Source: RGIG3178 sp942492795
GTDB taxonomy: Bacteria > Bacillota > Clostridia > Christensenellales > QAND01
NCBI GenBank assembly: GCA_942492795.1
Contig: OW818639.1
Coordinates: 558,001 to 622,000, forward strand
Direction: 5' to 3'
Length of the DNA: 64,000 nucleotides
Shown here: positions 39,040 to 47,528 of the stretch, piece after piece
Layout of the letters: every line of letters starts with the position of its first letter
Numbering within the stretch: the first letter of the stretch is position 1
Notes under the pieces: generated by a model
The model's input: the letters and a program-made list of their open reading frames with translations, nothing else
The model's database searches: none
Told to the model about the DNA's origin: nothing
Position numbers and translations under genes: made by a program

Positions 39040-39085
39040 TTGCAACGAAACGAATGTTTCACGTGAAACATTCGTTTCGTTGCAA
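39040..39085. promoter_or_regulatory. parS: parS site 2 in a 46-base perfect palindrome
   Basis: A second TGTTTCACGTGAAACA (39055-39070), flanked by CAACGAAACGAA and its inverse. The arms differ from those of site 1, so it is not a simple duplication. Its right arm includes the -35 box of the parA promoter. Confidence 0.93.
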
Positions 39086-39108
39086 TGTGCAAGGGCGCAA
39101 GGTATAAT
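39080..39108 (+). promoter_or_regulatory. Promoter of parA-parB, overlapping parS 2
   Basis: TTGCAA, 17-base spacer, TATAAT. The -35 box is inside the parS 2 palindrome, so ParB bound or spreading there would control its own operon. Confidence 0.7.
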
Positions 39109-39137
39109 ATGCTTGTACAATGACAGGGGGTGCTCCT

Positions 39138-39920
39138 TTGGGAAAGATCATAACCGTCGCCAATCAAAAGGGCGGCGTCGGTAAAACTACAACAAGCATC
39201 AATTTAAGTGCTTGTCTGGCACGGCTAAACCAGCGGGTGCTGTTGGTTGACATCGATCCACAAGGCAATTCAACCAGCGGCCTTGGTATCGACAAAGAAA
39301 CGCTTAGCTCTTCCATTTACGATGTTATCATCAACGGCATGAGTGCCGAGCAGGTGATATTGCCCACAAAAGTAGATAATCTTTTCATTTTGCCAAGCAA
39401 TATACAACTTGTTGGCGCTGAAATTGAGTTGACCGGAATGATTGCACGGGAGCACGTTCTGCGCAGCGTGTTGGATCCCATCCGATCCAAATACGATTAT
39501 ATCATCGTGGATTGTCCGCCTTCCCTGGGCTTGTTAACACTCAATGCGCTAACCGCAGCTGATAAGATCCTCGTTCCGATACAGTGCGAGTTTTTTGCTC
39601 TGGAAGGGTTAAGCCAGTTGATCAATACAGTCAATATCGTCAGCAAGCGGCTGAATCCCGGACTTTCCATGGAAGGTGTCCTTCTTACGATGTATGATCC
39701 TCGTACCAATCTATCGCAACAGGTTGTAAACGAGGTGAAAAAGTTCTTTAACAATAAGGTTTACGATACCATGATTCCGCGCAACGTCCGGCTCGGAGAA
39801 GCGCCCAGTTTTGGTCTTCCCATCATCATGTATGACCCCACCTGTTCCGGTGCGCGGGCGTATATGGATCTGGCGGATGAAGTGGTTCGCGGCAACAAGG
39901 AGGATTCCCATGGCCAATAG
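39138..39920 (+). CDS. parA: Chromosome partitioning ATPase ParA (Soj)
   Basis: A 260-residue deviant Walker ATPase working with ParB in chromosome segregation. The P-loop is NQKGGVGKTTTSINL (about 8-22), then VLLVDIDPQGN and VDCPPSLGLLTLNAL, QCEFFALEGL, and the MIPRNVRLGEAPSFGLPI C-terminus. The start was placed at a TTG eight bases after AGGGGG; an ATG six codons upstream would be almost leaderless and has no ribosome binding site. The 3' end overlaps parB by 11 bases. Confidence 0.96.
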   Translation: MGKIITVANQKGGVGKTTTSINLSACLARLNQRVLLVDIDPQGNSTSGLGIDKETLSSSIYDVIINGMSAEQVILPTKVDNLFILPSNIQLVGAEIELTGMIAREHVLRSVLDPIRSKYDYIIVDCPPSLGLLTLNALTAADKILVPIQCEFFALEGLSQLINTVNIVSKRLNPGLSMEGVLLTMYDPRTNLSQQVVNEVKKFFNNKVYDTMIPRNVRLGEAPSFGLPIIMYDPTCSGARAYMDLADEVVRGNKEDSHGQ

Positions 39921-40794
39921 CATGAGACTGGGAAAAGGACTGGGTGCCCTTCTTGGAGATTCACCGTTTGACCGCCCCCAGGATTCGGCAGATAACGGCA
40001 TTGTCGGGGACCGGGTTTTACAGTTGGATCTTCATCTTCTGGATCCCAACCCGTACCAACCCAGAAATGATTTTGACGAAGCCAGTTTAGATGAACTGGC
40101 GCAGAGCATATCCGTTCACGGCATCCTGCAACCGCTTTTGGTCGTGAAGGGAATGTCCGGACGCTATACCATCATTGCCGGGGAACGCCGCTGGCGTGCG
40201 GCACGAAAGGCTGGACTGTCCAGCGTTCCCGCCATCGTGCGAGAATACGACGACAGGCAATTGATGGAAGCCGCTTTGATTGAAAATCTCCAACGGACTG
40301 ACCTGAATCCCGTTGAAGAGGCTGAAGCCATCTCCGTTCTGATGGGGAAATACGGGTTAACGCAGGAGATTGTTTCCGCCCGTGTCGGCAAATCGCGTTC
40401 AACTGTTGCAAATGCGCTTCGCATCCTGACACTCGGTGATCCGGTTTTGCAAATGGTTCGTGACGGCAGGCTTTCAAGCGGTCATGCGCGGGCGGTTCTG
40501 ATGGCGCCGCAATCGGAACAGTTTGCGTTTGCGCAGCGAATTGTCTTGCAAGGGCTTAGCGTCCGTCAGGCGGAAAAAATGGCGCAAGACTACAAAGAAC
40601 CCGAATCTTTGAAAAAGGAAACACCCGCTGTCGATCCACACATCCGCTCTGCCGAGCAGCAGCTTCAACACATCTTCGGCACCCGCGTTTCGTTTTCGGG
40701 GGATCTCAAGCGTGGCAGAATCGCCATTGAATACTACAGCCGGGAAGATCTGGATCGTATCTATGAGCTTTTACTGTCTAACTATAACAAATAA
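39910..40794 (+). CDS. parB: Chromosome partitioning protein ParB (Spo0J)
   Basis: A 294-residue CTP-dependent parS-binding clamp. It opens MRLGKGLGALLGD (the ParA-interacting N-terminal helix), then DPNPYQPRNDF, the CTP-binding GERRWRAARKAGL and ENLQRTDLNPVEEA, the helix-turn-helix LTQEIVSARVGKSRSTVANALRIL (about 155-178), and a C-terminal dimerisation domain. The ATG follows GGAGG. Its targets are probably the two parS sites upstream. Confidence 0.97.
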   Translation: MANSMRLGKGLGALLGDSPFDRPQDSADNGIVGDRVLQLDLHLLDPNPYQPRNDFDEASLDELAQSISVHGILQPLLVVKGMSGRYTIIAGERRWRAARKAGLSSVPAIVREYDDRQLMEAALIENLQRTDLNPVEEAEAISVLMGKYGLTQEIVSARVGKSRSTVANALRILTLGDPVLQMVRDGRLSSGHARAVLMAPQSEQFAFAQRIVLQGLSVRQAEKMAQDYKEPESLKKETPAVDPHIRSAEQQLQHIFGTRVSFSGDLKRGRIAIEYYSREDLDRIYELLLSNYNK

Positions 40795-40811
40795 TATAGT
40801 ATTTTATAACT

Positions 40812-40841
40812 GCAAAAGGCTGCTAATTGGCAGCCTTTTGC
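40812..40841 (+). terminator. Terminator of parA-parB
   Basis: Perfect 12-base stem GCAAAAGGCTGC/GCAGCCTTTTGC around TAATTG. It is symmetrical enough to end the convergent cvpA-like transcript too. Confidence 0.85.
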
Positions 40842-40893
40842 ATTGCAGTCCTTGCTCAAATGCATCGTTGCACCAACACACGCAACCTAAGCT

Positions 40894-41613
40894 TTATAGA
40901 ATCGTGCCTTTGGTCAGCAGCAAAACAAAATTGGATGTATAGAAGAAACGCACCAGCGGCATGGACATAACGGCTTGTGTAAGTGCGGACGAGTCGATGA
41001 TTGTCAGAACGATAGGCAATATAGCCGTTATGATATAGCAGATAAACGCGCCCCGTATGAATCCGATGAGCCCTCCCAAAAGACCGTCATAGTGTTTGAG
41101 CACGGGAAACGGATGTGTTGAATTGGTAGCGCTGATAAAGAGTCCGATGACAAGCCGTATGACCATGAAAAGCAACAGCATGGAAAGGATGTTCAGCGAC
41201 GCGTTGGCAACGGTGCTGTTGAAGTATTCGCCTACCCCAACAAGTCCTTTATTTGCCAGCGACTGATTGAGCATATTGTGCTTGATCAGGTTGTCAAACG
41301 GGGATACCAGGGTGCTCTTGTCCACAAGTTCGTTGATGGCAGCGGCATCCAAATTTTGAACCGGTAAATACACCTGATCGATCGCGACAAGGTTCAGTTT
41401 TGCGGCGCCTTCCGTATAGCTTGTGATCATCGTCATCAACCGTCCCCGGCCTATTGCCCACGACAACAGCGGGTGAAGCAAATAAGCTGTGATGAAAGCC
41501 GCAAAGGAGCTTAAGGAGCTTAGTGCAGAAAACAGAAATCCGCGGTATATGCCGAAGACAACATATACCGCGAGAAAAACAATGATCAGCATGTCAACGA
41601 TGCCCATGCGCAT
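40894..41613 (-). CDS. CvpA family membrane protein
   Basis: A 239-residue membrane protein. The N-terminus VDMLIIVFLAVYVVFGIYRGFLFSALSSLSSF is typical of CvpA/colicin V production proteins, followed by an extracytoplasmic loop (about 60-125) and further hydrophobic segments, including the GGLIGFIRGAFICYIITAIL part. Function in Firmicutes is not settled, although cell-envelope roles are suspected. Two close ATGs (41613, 41607) can serve as start. It follows the DUF5711 gene by 11 bases. Confidence 0.85.
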   Translation of the reverse strand: MRMGIVDMLIIVFLAVYVVFGIYRGFLFSALSSLSSFAAFITAYLLHPLLSWAIGRGRLMTMITSYTEGAAKLNLVAIDQVYLPVQNLDAAAINELVDKSTLVSPFDNLIKHNMLNQSLANKGLVGVGEYFNSTVANASLNILSMLLLFMVIRLVIGLFISATNSTHPFPVLKHYDGLLGGLIGFIRGAFICYIITAILPIVLTIIDSSALTQAVMSMPLVRFFYTSNFVLLLTKGTIL

Positions 41614-41624
41614 TCACCCCCGTC

Positions 41625-42737
41625 CTATGGCAGCGTGATAATATAAACCGCTTCCCCGACAATGCACAAAGCATTTGTTTTGGTTGGCAGCGGAACAAAT
41701 GCCGTCACATCAAATGGCAGGTCATGTTCACTAATCGTTTCTCCTTTAAGTGACAAGACACGAATTTTCTTTGCGGTGTAGGCATACATTTTGTTTGTAT
41801 TGAGCGAGACCTGTATGGTCGCAGAAGGCATTTGCGCGAAGACATCGCTTTCGCCTATCTGCAGAATACGCGCAGTGGGTATGACTTTTTTTCCGCCCGT
41901 TTCACCGCCGGGGATCATCAGGAACGTTGCGACACCGTTTTTGATCATGGCATCTTTGTATTCCCATCCGTAGATGAGCTTTTCGCCCTTCCTGACGCCG
42001 ACATAATCCATCTGAATGATCTGGTTGGTGCCAACAGCGTAGAGTTTATCACTAAGAAAGACCAGGTGCTGCAAAACCTGGCTTTCAATGGATATGTTTC
42101 CGGTGTTCGCCAGATTTTTACCATATGTCATCAATCTGGACACCGGTACGACGGAACCGCCGTCGAGCATATAGATATAGAAGGAGTCGCCTTCATAAAA
42201 GCCGAAATCCAGAATATATTTGCCTTCGAATTCGTACCGATTGACTTCCGTTCCCGTCTTGTCCAGCAATATGACACGGTTTTTGTTCTCAAAGTCGGTA
42301 TTGAGTACAGCCGTCAGCGTTTTCCCGCAGCGAACCTTCGTCACCGTACCGTAGAATTCCTTGTTTGCCAGAGGATCTCCGTTTGCCGTGAATATCTGAA
42401 CGTGCGTCTTGTCAAACACGGCAGAGAGTTCATTGGACCCTGCCACTTTCATGTCAGGTTTTTTGAGGTCTACGCTCCATTTTTCATTGTCGGCATAATC
42501 GATGCAGCTAAGTATTGTCTCCCGAACAAAAAGGATGGACTTTTCCGTTGTCGTGTAGGCATAGGTCGACTTAAAACGCAGCGCTTTTGCGGAAATGCTG
42601 TAATTCCTGGTGCCGAATATCCAGTTTCCCAACAAGATCAATACAACAACAGCCAATACTCCCGCGCCTGCTCGTATGAGAATGCGCCGGTTGTCACGCT
42701 TTGATTTCTTTGCCCGATTGCGCGGTGGCGGGAACAT
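41625..42737 (-). CDS. DUF5711 family membrane-anchored protein
   Basis: A 370-residue protein with a basic cytoplasmic N-terminus (RNRAKKSKRDNRR), one membrane helix (about 22-42, VLAVVVLILLGNWIF) and a large outer domain rich in short beta strands. The repeated pattern of strand pairs (for example RVILLDKTGTEVNRYEFEGK and KIRVLSLKGETISEHDLP) suggests a beta-propeller. I recognise it as the DUF5711 kind, with no known function. The start follows AAGGAGG. It is coupled with a CvpA protein. Confidence 0.75.
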   Translation of the reverse strand: MFPPPRNRAKKSKRDNRRILIRAGAGVLAVVVLILLGNWIFGTRNYSISAKALRFKSTYAYTTTEKSILFVRETILSCIDYADNEKWSVDLKKPDMKVAGSNELSAVFDKTHVQIFTANGDPLANKEFYGTVTKVRCGKTLTAVLNTDFENKNRVILLDKTGTEVNRYEFEGKYILDFGFYEGDSFYIYMLDGGSVVPVSRLMTYGKNLANTGNISIESQVLQHLVFLSDKLYAVGTNQIIQMDYVGVRKGEKLIYGWEYKDAMIKNGVATFLMIPGGETGGKKVIPTARILQIGESDVFAQMPSATIQVSLNTNKMYAYTAKKIRVLSLKGETISEHDLPFDVTAFVPLPTKTNALCIVGEAVYIITLP

Positions 42738-42925
42738 GTATTTCCTCCTTGAGATTCATATGATCCAGCTTATTTCTGTATGGTTTTGTTTTCCGCTCCA
42801 TACTTATGGAAATAACGCATGCTGGCCGATAGCCGCTCTGAACAAATGACAATACACACATTCAGTAAGCTTAAATCATTTTATCATATTTCAATCCCAA
42901 TGGAATCCCTATCTTGAAAACCCCT

Positions 42926-43165
42926 CTATCGCTCGAACAGCTCCGTATAAAGCCTTCTTGTGATCTGTTCGTTGATCTGTTCGGGAGATTTTTCCTTTGC
43001 CATCAAATAAAGTGTTCCGGTCTTGGGCGCCTTTAACGTGGGGAGCTGATTGTCGCACAGCACCGCGTCGCATTCCTGGGCAACATCGATGGGGATTAGT
43101 TCATGACCGAACTCCGTGAGTGTTTTTGCTATTTCTTCCAACCCTTTCACGTAAGCGATTCGCAT
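42926..43165 (-). CDS. UPF0180 (YkuS-like) small protein
   Basis: A 79-residue soluble protein. MRIAYVKGLEEIAKTLTEFG and the CDAVLCDN segment fit the UPF0180/YkuS family, of unknown function in Firmicutes. The start ATG is seven bases after AAGGAG; 16 upstream in-frame residues are mostly translated ribosome binding site and were removed. It is divergent from the lipid kinase gene. Confidence 0.75.
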   Translation of the reverse strand: MRIAYVKGLEEIAKTLTEFGHELIPIDVAQECDAVLCDNQLPTLKAPKTGTLYLMAKEKSPEQINEQITRRLYTELFER

Positions 43166-43246
43166 GCATTTCTCCTTTCGTTTCCGCATGCAAATACTTC
43201 CCCAAGCGACCACGATTGATACCTCACATTCATCGGCCGTTTATGT

Positions 43247-43252
43247 TAGAAT
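43247..43252 (+). promoter_or_regulatory. Extended -10 of the lipid kinase-cca unit
   Basis: TAGAAT with TGT in front, 35 bases before the start codon, without a recognisable -35 box. Confidence 0.4.
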
Positions 43253-43286
43253 AGCCTTATTGTGAAGCATCGAAGGGGTAACTTGC

Positions 43287-44186
43287 ATGATTCATCTTCT
43301 TATCAATCCTCATGCGGGAAAAGGCCGGGGCCACCAGGTCGGCCAGATGGTAGAAGGCGTTCTGAGCGAACGCAACATTCCCTTTGTCAAACATGTTACC
43401 TCCTATGCCGGCCAAGCGCCGCAGCTTGCGCAAAACGCCGTACAAAGCGGCTGCACAAAACTGTTGGCTGTAGGCGGCGACGGCACTTTGGGAGAAGCGA
43501 CGCAATCCCTGATGGGAACAGGCGTTGTGCTTGGTATCATACCTGCGGGAACCGGAAACGATTATATCAAGACGCTCGGCATTTCCCGCCATCCGGAAGA
43601 GGCGTTGGAAACCGCGCTTGGGGAGACCATGGACAGCGTTGACGTCATACAGATAAACGGCCGCTCCTGTCTTAACATCGCCTCGGTCGGCATCGATGCT
43701 ACCACGGCATACTATACCAATCGCAGCAAGTTTTTTCGTGGTCAGTTCGCATATATATACGGTCTTTTAAAGGCGTATTTTATGGCGAAGCTTCCGAAGT
43801 TTACCTATTCCATCGATGGCAGTGAAAAGGCGCATGCCAGTTGCACGCTTGCCGTTTTTGCCAACGGGCAGTTTTATGGCGGCGGCTTTCGGCCTATACC
43901 CTTTGCCAAACACAACGACGGCATCATGGATGTGATGCTGGTTGATAAACTTTCAAGACCGCGGATCCTTCCGCTTATCATAAGCTATGCCAAGGGAAAA
44001 CATGTGGGCTGGGATATCTGCCATTTTCACCGCTGCTTGAATTTCACGCTGCATGCCGATTCCTCCCCTCTTATCTTCAATGTTGACGGGGAAACCATAA
44101 CCGCAAGCGACTTTTGCATCCAACTGGTGCCCCGTTCGCTGTGCGTCGCCGTCCCCGCATTGGGAGAGCACCATGCAAACCGATGA
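43287..44186 (+). CDS. Diacylglycerol/lipid kinase family protein
   Basis: A 299-residue DAGK-catalytic-domain kinase of the DgkB/YegS kind. INPHAGKGRG near the start, AVGGDGTLGEA (about 59-69) and GIIPAGTGNDYIKTLG (about 84-99) form the nucleotide-binding site. The second, beta-rich domain contains FANGQFYGGGFRPIP. It phosphorylates diacylglycerol or a related lipid in membrane phospholipid turnover. The ATG follows AAGGGG. The end overlaps the CCA-adding enzyme gene by 14 bases. Confidence 0.92.
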   Translation: MIHLLINPHAGKGRGHQVGQMVEGVLSERNIPFVKHVTSYAGQAPQLAQNAVQSGCTKLLAVGGDGTLGEATQSLMGTGVVLGIIPAGTGNDYIKTLGISRHPEEALETALGETMDSVDVIQINGRSCLNIASVGIDATTAYYTNRSKFFRGQFAYIYGLLKAYFMAKLPKFTYSIDGSEKAHASCTLAVFANGQFYGGGFRPIPFAKHNDGIMDVMLVDKLSRPRILPLIISYAKGKHVGWDICHFHRCLNFTLHADSSPLIFNVDGETITASDFCIQLVPRSLCVAVPALGEHHANR

Positions 44187-45591
44187 AAGAACAACTTTTT
44201 TACATCCGCTGGAAGATGCTTTTCTAAAGGCCGGCCATCAACTCTTTCTCGTGGGCGGATATGTTCGAAACCGCATCCTTGGCTTGCCGATTTCCGATAT
44301 TGATCTATGCGGCACCGCGTCGCCCGATGAAGCCATCGCGCTTGCAAACAGCGCGGGATATCATACTTCTCTGCGCTCTTGCGAGCTGGGGACCGTCGAT
44401 ATCCAACAGGGAGAGGAACGGGCTGAATACACGCCGTTTCGCATCGAAAGCTATGCCGCGGGCGGAGCTCATCGCCCTGTCAATGTGACATTCACCACCG
44501 ATATTAATCTGGATGCACGGCGCAGGGATTTTACCATCAACGCGCTGTATCAGCGCATTCAAACCCAAACGATCGTGGATCCGCTTGGCGGTTTGCCCGA
44601 CCTTGAACGCAAACGTCTTAGGGCTTGCGGCAATACAGCCGGCGAAACGCTTATGGACGACGGCCTTCGCATTCTTCGCATGGTTCGTTTTTGCGCAGAA
44701 CTGGGATTTTCACCGGAGGATGACCTGCTTGGTGCAGCGCGTACATTTGCGCAGAACCTCTCGGATTTGTCGCCGTCGCGCATCTACGGCGAATGGCAGC
44801 GCATTTGTCTGTGTGATTTAAAATATCCCGATTTTTCATCTACTGTCGACAAGGCTTATTATGCGATGGAGCTTTTGCATCAAAGCGGCGCGCTTTTTGT
44901 TCTGATGCCGACTTTATACGAGGCGGTGGGCGTCGCGCAAAACCCCAAATACCATCGTTACGATGTCTTTTTTCACAGCCTTCATTGCTTTTCCTGCACC
45001 TGTGGGGACGTTGTGCTGCGCACTGCCGCTCTTTTGCACGATATCGGAAAGCCGGCATGCTCCGAAAAACAGGAGGGCCGTATGCATGGGCATCCCGCGT
45101 ACGGCGCTGTTCTTTCGCAGCCGATTCTGGATGTGCTGGGGCTTCCCAACAAAATGTGCCGTGAAATATTGCTGTTAATCGAGCGCCATATGTTCGATTT
45201 GAACGGCAATGCAAAAAGGGACACGATACGCATCCGGTTTGCAAACTGGGGATTTGGGTTTGCACAGAAGCTGATTGCGCTTCGAAAGGGCGATGTTTCG
45301 GGTTCCGGCATGGATTCGAACGATCAAACCGCCGCTCGATGGGAAGAGATTTTAGCTGCGATGCAAAAAGAAGGAGCCATCGACCAGATGCGTTTGCTTG
45401 CCATCGACGGTGACGAGATAGGCAAAGCATGCCAGTTGCCTCCCGGGAAACGTATCGGGCGCATCAAGCAGATCCTCTTTGACAGATGCGCTGTCAAGCC
45501 TGCGATGAACCGGTCCGATATCCTTTTGCGCGAAGCGATATCGCTCAACCGCCAGCTGTCCGATGCCGATGATCTTTCCGTCAATCCATAG
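44173..45591 (+). CDS. cca: CCA-adding tRNA nucleotidyltransferase (class II) with HD domain
   Basis: A 472-residue enzyme adding or repairing the tRNA 3' CCA. The nucleotidyltransferase head has LVGGYVRNRILG (about 25-36) and the metal pair SDIDL, then LDARRRDFTINALYQ, the DPLGGLPDLERK loop and DDGLRILRMVRFCAELGF. A C-terminal HD domain has LLHDIGKPACSEK (about 290-302). The usual Asp of the GGxVRD signature is Asn here. The HD domain suggests additional phosphohydrolase activity, or may be structural. It is translationally coupled to the lipid kinase gene. Confidence 0.92.
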   Translation: MQTDERTTFLHPLEDAFLKAGHQLFLVGGYVRNRILGLPISDIDLCGTASPDEAIALANSAGYHTSLRSCELGTVDIQQGEERAEYTPFRIESYAAGGAHRPVNVTFTTDINLDARRRDFTINALYQRIQTQTIVDPLGGLPDLERKRLRACGNTAGETLMDDGLRILRMVRFCAELGFSPEDDLLGAARTFAQNLSDLSPSRIYGEWQRICLCDLKYPDFSSTVDKAYYAMELLHQSGALFVLMPTLYEAVGVAQNPKYHRYDVFFHSLHCFSCTCGDVVLRTAALLHDIGKPACSEKQEGRMHGHPAYGAVLSQPILDVLGLPNKMCREILLLIERHMFDLNGNAKRDTIRIRFANWGFGFAQKLIALRKGDVSGSGMDSNDQTAARWEEILAAMQKEGAIDQMRLLAIDGDEIGKACQLPPGKRIGRIKQILFDRCAVKPAMNRSDILLREAISLNRQLSDADDLSVNP

Positions 45592-45709
45592 AAAAGTCCG
45601 CCCCTGAATAGGTGTAGAGACGCATATTTCCGTTTGGTTGGGCAAGCGGCAAAACAGGGACACAAAACTACACATTTCGCATGCGATTTCTTACGAAATC
45701 CTCCCGTAT

Positions 45710-45738
45710 TTGCAAATGCTGGGAATATAGGGTAATAT
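45710..45738 (+). promoter_or_regulatory. Promoter of the alpha/beta hydrolase unit
   Basis: TTGCAA, 17-base spacer, TAATAT. The leader then forms a CTCCCG/CGGGAG hairpin (45760-45778) ten bases before the Shine-Dalgarno site. Confidence 0.5.
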
Positions 45739-45797
45739 TAATAATGCCGTTTTCGTCTACTCCCGATTCAGCCGGGAGCCTATAGAAGGAGGCTTTT

Positions 45798-46676
45798 ATG
45801 CCGCAAATCTCCCAACACCGTCCTTTCGTTTACGGCGAACATACGGGTGAATATATAGAAATCCAAGGGTTGCGCATCCACATCACTGTCGGTGGAGAAG
45901 GCGATCCTCTTTTGCTGGTACACGGAATCGGTCAGTCGGCATATACATGGCGTCGCAATTTTGATGCGCTTTGTGAGCATTTCTTCGTGGTTGCCGTGGA
46001 TATGATCGGGTACGGCTATTCGGACAGACCCGACTTGACCTATACCATCGAGGAGAATTCCGAATTTCTTCTGGCGCTTTTAAATACGCTTCGCATTCGA
46101 AAAACACATATCGTTGCAATGGGCAGCGGCGCGTGCTACGCGCTGGATTTCATGGTGCATTATCCCGATCGCGTCGGGCGTGCGGTGTGTATCGCCCCCG
46201 GCGGGATGACGCCGCATATGCCTTTGCTGCTTCGGCTGATGGCAGGTTCCTTTTCACGCGCTGCAACCTTCTTTCTGGGGGAAGCTGCCGTTGAAAAGCT
46301 TTTGGCCAGCTGCATGTTTGACCAAACATGCCTTAGCGAAAAGGATGTTGTCGAGACGTACCGCACGCTTCACACGCGCGAAAGCAAAGAGGTGCTGTCC
46401 AGAAGCATTCGCAATTTCGACGAACAGGATATCGTCGCCCGTCTGCGCATGCTGCCCCATGAGGTGCTGTATGTTTGGGGGTCTGAGGACAGATGGCGTC
46501 CCGTACAGCCCTACAGCGAGACATATCTTTCCGCAACGCCCCAGAGCGCTTTGTACGTTATGCGCAATTGCGGACATCTGCCGCACGAGGAAAAACCTGA
46601 ACGGTTCATCACAGCCGTCACCAGCTTTTTGTTTCACGGTACCGTGATGGATGACGGACCGTTGTCCACCCCGTGA
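45798..46676 (+). CDS. Alpha/beta-hydrolase fold protein with degenerate nucleophile
   Basis: A 292-residue alpha/beta hydrolase. The oxyanion-loop motif LLVHGIGQSAYTW (39-51) and VVAVDMIGYGYSDRP (64-78) are normal. The nucleophile elbow, expected as G-x-S-x-G before the helix ending AL, reads THIVAMGSGACYAL, with Gly109 where Ser should stand and Ser110 one place later. The acid in WGSEDRW (about 230) and the histidine in CGHLPHEE (about 259) are present. It may be inactive or use a shifted serine. The ATG follows AAGGAGG. Substrate unknown. DUF951 and lepB follow closely. Confidence 0.8.
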   Translation: MPQISQHRPFVYGEHTGEYIEIQGLRIHITVGGEGDPLLLVHGIGQSAYTWRRNFDALCEHFFVVAVDMIGYGYSDRPDLTYTIEENSEFLLALLNTLRIRKTHIVAMGSGACYALDFMVHYPDRVGRAVCIAPGGMTPHMPLLLRLMAGSFSRAATFFLGEAAVEKLLASCMFDQTCLSEKDVVETYRTLHTRESKEVLSRSIRNFDEQDIVARLRMLPHEVLYVWGSEDRWRPVQPYSETYLSATPQSALYVMRNCGHLPHEEKPERFITAVTSFLFHGTVMDDGPLSTP

Positions 46677-46683
46677 GGCGCCT

Positions 46684-46869
46684 ATGCAAATAGCATTGAA
46701 TCAAATTGTACAGCTTAAGAAAAAACATCCCTGCGGCGGAGACAGGTGGAAGATTGTGCGCGTAGGCGCCGATGTAAAAATCACTTGCCTCACCTGCGAT
46801 CGAACGGTGATGTTGGATAGGGCGGACTTTATCAAACGCATCAAGAGAATAGAATCATGTCAAGAATAG
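46684..46869 (+). CDS. DUF951 family protein
   Basis: A 61-residue protein starting MQIALNQIVQLKKKHPCGGD, the recognised DUF951 opening, with a later CLTCDRTVMLDRADFIKR. The three cysteines suggest a zinc or redox site. In Firmicutes this family is often near chromosome segregation or YchF genes; its function is unknown. The start ATG follows GTGAGG, and the gene begins eight bases after the hydrolase stop codon and overlaps lepB's possible upstream start. Confidence 0.82.
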   Translation: MQIALNQIVQLKKKHPCGGDRWKIVRVGADVKITCLTCDRTVMLDRADFIKRIKRIESCQE

Positions 46870-46895
46870 AAAAACGTACTCTGGAGACAAGCCGA

Positions 46896-47411
46896 ATGGA
46901 AAATCGTACCAAACGCGAGCGCATGAGCACGCTCACTTTTTGTATTGTCGTGCTGTTGATATCCATATGCCTTCGTCTTTTCGTGTTGGGAACCATCAGC
47001 GTTGACGGCCCCAGCATGCAGCCAACGCTTTGGACCGGAGAGCATGTGATGATCAACAAGCTGGCAACAGCGTTCGGCTTGCCCAAGCGCTATGACATTA
47101 TCGTATGCAAGTTCGAAGGTTCGGATAAGAACTATATCAAGCGCGTTGTCGCACTTTCGGGCGAGACGGTCGAAATTAAAAGCGGTGTGGTGCTTATCAA
47201 CGGCAGTCCGCTTACAGACGATACATACGGCGTTGGCAAGCGTCCCTATGACATGGATGCCGTCACCGTTCCGGTGGATTGCGTGTATGTCATGGGAGAC
47301 AACAGGGGCAATTCTGCCGACAGCGTGGTCTACGGCCCTGTCCCGCACAAACTGATCGAGGGAGTAGCTTTCTGCATCGTTTGGCCATTCAATGCCATTA
47401 AAATCCTCTAA
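46896..47411 (+). CDS. lepB: Signal peptidase I
   Basis: A 171-residue membrane-bound serine protease that cuts signal peptides. One N-terminal membrane helix (FCIVVLLISICLRLFVLG), then DGPSMQPTL with the catalytic serine, NYIKRVVALSGETV with the catalytic lysine, and GDNRGNSADSVVYGPV. The start at 46896 has GGAGA eight bases upstream; an earlier ATG at 46857 has a poor site but would add 13 residues. A terminator follows at once. Confidence 0.94.
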   Translation: MENRTKRERMSTLTFCIVVLLISICLRLFVLGTISVDGPSMQPTLWTGEHVMINKLATAFGLPKRYDIIVCKFEGSDKNYIKRVVALSGETVEIKSGVVLINGSPLTDDTYGVGKRPYDMDAVTVPVDCVYVMGDNRGNSADSVVYGPVPHKLIEGVAFCIVWPFNAIKIL

Positions 47412-47437
47412 AAGGCTCTGCGGAGCTTTTTTCTTTT
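47411..47437 (+). terminator. Terminator of lepB
   Basis: AAAGGCTC-TGCG-GAGCTTTT with one G-U pair, followed by a long T-rich stretch. Confidence 0.8.
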
Positions 47438-47443
47438 TAAGGC

Positions 47444-47472
47444 TTGCCCGCCAACTTGCGTTATGCTATAAT
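47444..47472 (+). promoter_or_regulatory. Promoter of rpsF-ssb-rpsR
   Basis: TTGCCC, 17-base spacer, TATAAT with TGC in front. A CCCC-TTCG-GGGG hairpin (about 47490-47502) in the leader is a candidate for the S6:S18 autoregulatory site. Confidence 0.7.
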
Positions 47473-47528
47473 AACTCACATTGTTCCTTGCCCCTTCGGG
47501 GGCCAAAGTCCAAAAGGAGGTGAACGCC

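Noticed and set aside
39120..39138. ATG at 39120 as parA start
   Set aside because: It lies about ten bases after the -10 box and has no Shine-Dalgarno site, whereas the TTG at 39138 follows AGGGGG at good spacing.
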